A stretch of DNA of 64,000 nt from Peptococcus simiae (GTDB taxonomy: Bacteria > Bacillota > Peptococcia > Peptococcales > Peptococcaceae). The notes beneath the pieces are model-generated. The model did no database searches, was not told the DNA's origin, and saw nothing but the letters and a program-made list of their open reading frames with translations. The stretch spans positions 1 to 64,000 of the forward strand of contig NZ_JBJUVG010000003.1 of NCBI RefSeq assembly GCF_046097595.1, in the 5' to 3' direction. The position numbers were made by a program, and so were the translations under genes. How positions within the stretch are numbered: the first letter of the stretch is position 1; each line of letters opens with the position of its first letter. Of this stretch, positions 63,298-64,000 are shown in pieces.

Positions 63298-64000
63298 ATG
63301 ACAAATGATGAATTACGCCAGCTGGCCTCTGACACGCGATGCGTGCAGGCCGGCTATATCCCCGGCAACCATGATCCCCGGATCATGCCGATTATCCAAT
63401 CGACGACCTACAAGTTTGATACGGCAGAAGACCTGGGCGATGCCTTTGACTTAAAGACCGATAGCCCCATGTATACCCGTTTGGGCAATCCCAGCCTGTC
63501 CTGGGTAGAGGAAAAGGTTGCTGTTTTAGAAGGCGGGGTCGCCGCCCTGTCCACCTCCAGCGGCCAAGCGGCCAACTTCTTCGCGGTGGCCAATATTGCC
63601 AAGGCCGGCGACCATGTCCTGGCCATGAGCAACCTCTACGGCGGGACCCATACCCTTTTCGCTTCCCAGCTGAAAAAGTTCGGCATTGAAGTGGAATTTG
63701 TCGACCCTAAGCGCTCCTTAGAGGAACTGACAAGCCACCTGCGGCCTGAAACCCGCTGTGTCTTTTCAGAAATGATTGGGAACCCGGCCCTGGACGTCCT
63801 GGACCTGGAAAAGGTCGCTGCCTTAGCTAAAGCCGGCGATGTTCCCCTCATTGTGGACAATACCTTCCCGTCCCCGGTCCTTTGCAATCCCTTAAAGTGG
63901 GGGGCCAACATTGTGACCCACAGTGCCACCAAGTACTTAGACGGCCACGCCACCTCTCTGGGCGGCTTCATCGTCGATGGCGGGACCTTCAACTGGAATA
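63298..64000 (+). CDS. metY: O-acetylhomoserine sulfhydrylase-type PLP enzyme, 3' end outside window
   Basis: The first 234 codons of a Cys/Met-metabolism PLP enzyme; the gene runs past the window end. ATG 63298 follows AAAGGAGG (63283-63290). Seen so far: the opening TRCVQAGYIPGNHDPRIMPI, IIQSTTYKFDTAEDLGDAFD, the substrate-site Tyr and Arg in MYTRLGNPSL, PLP-phosphate part STSSGQAANFFAVANIAKAG, Asp in LIVDNTFPSP and the PLP lysine in THSATKYLDGH. The phrase NPSLSWVEEKVAVLEGGVAA fits O-acetylhomoserine sulfhydrylase more than cystathionine lyases. The SAM riboswitch supports a methionine role. Confidence 0.85.
   Translation, partial: MTNDELRQLASDTRCVQAGYIPGNHDPRIMPIIQSTTYKFDTAEDLGDAFDLKTDSPMYTRLGNPSLSWVEEKVAVLEGGVAALSTSSGQAANFFAVANIAKAGDHVLAMSNLYGGTHTLFASQLKKFGIEVEFVDPKRSLEELTSHLRPETRCVFSEMIGNPALDVLDLEKVAALAKAGDVPLIVDNTFPSPVLCNPLKWGANIVTHSATKYLDGHATSLGGFIVDGGTFNWN

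Overview
The window looks like the chromosome of an anaerobic, low-to-mid GC Gram-positive bacterium of the class Clostridia. The evidence is a SCIFF six-cysteine peptide (a Clostridia hallmark), T-box and SAM-I leaders, an SLH-anchored surface protein, an OatA-type peptidoglycan acetyltransferase, a thl-crt-hbd cluster, acetate kinase, rubredoxin and thioredoxin reductase. The genus cannot be named from the sequence alone.

Bases 1 to about 19,610 are the right-hand part of a prophage with a contractile tail of the PBSX/XkdG-XkdU kind. Small accessory genes come first, then scaffold, capsid, head-tail connectors, sheath, tube, tail chaperone with a -1 frameshift site, tape measure (split by a frameshift), LysM baseplate protein, a hub fused to two cell-wall hydrolase domains, baseplate wedge proteins, tail fibre, holin and amidase. 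Terminase, portal, integrase and repressor are not in the window. Two small loci in the phage (1573-1860 and 17443-17702) are organised exactly like par/Fst type I toxin-antitoxin modules: a 31-codon membrane toxin on the minus strand, a convergent small antisense RNA, shared direct repeats over the toxin start, and a shared two-way terminator. They are too short for usual gene calling.

Bases 19,613-20,463 hold no convincing gene but several hairpins and operator-like palindromes. From 20,464 come thl-crt-hbd and a CBS protein, then a zinc-uptake operon (znuABC and a Fur-family regulator, minus strand) with a strong palindromic operator, tRNA-Arg, trxB, a small membrane peptide and a CX4C rubredoxin. 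A decayed IS3-family element (28,962-30,309) sits in the loop of the rubredoxin terminator. Then follow tRNA-Ile, a secreted GH26-like hydrolase, oatA, mltG, a gene-free gap with a DnaA-box cluster, ackA, a GNAT enzyme, a HIBYL-CoA hydrolase-like protein, the SCIFF gene, serine-type dehydrogenase and aminotransferase genes, a DUF975 protein with sppA, two ion transporters flanking rpmE, a lipoprotein, an aldehyde dehydrogenase and a large beta-helix/SLH surface protein.

A T-box leader with a probable tryptophan specifier (53,226-53,501) precedes a GldA-like dehydrogenase and a TrpXYZ-type ABC transporter. On the minus strand, rnmV and rsmA lie upstream of a phosphohexomutase homologue whose catalytic motifs are all replaced, a likely pseudoenzyme. 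The window ends with a dihydrolipoamide dehydrogenase-like gene, murB and a SAM-I riboswitch before a truncated O-acetylhomoserine sulfhydrylase-type gene.

All family names rest on reading motifs and overall pattern by eye; no database search was run.
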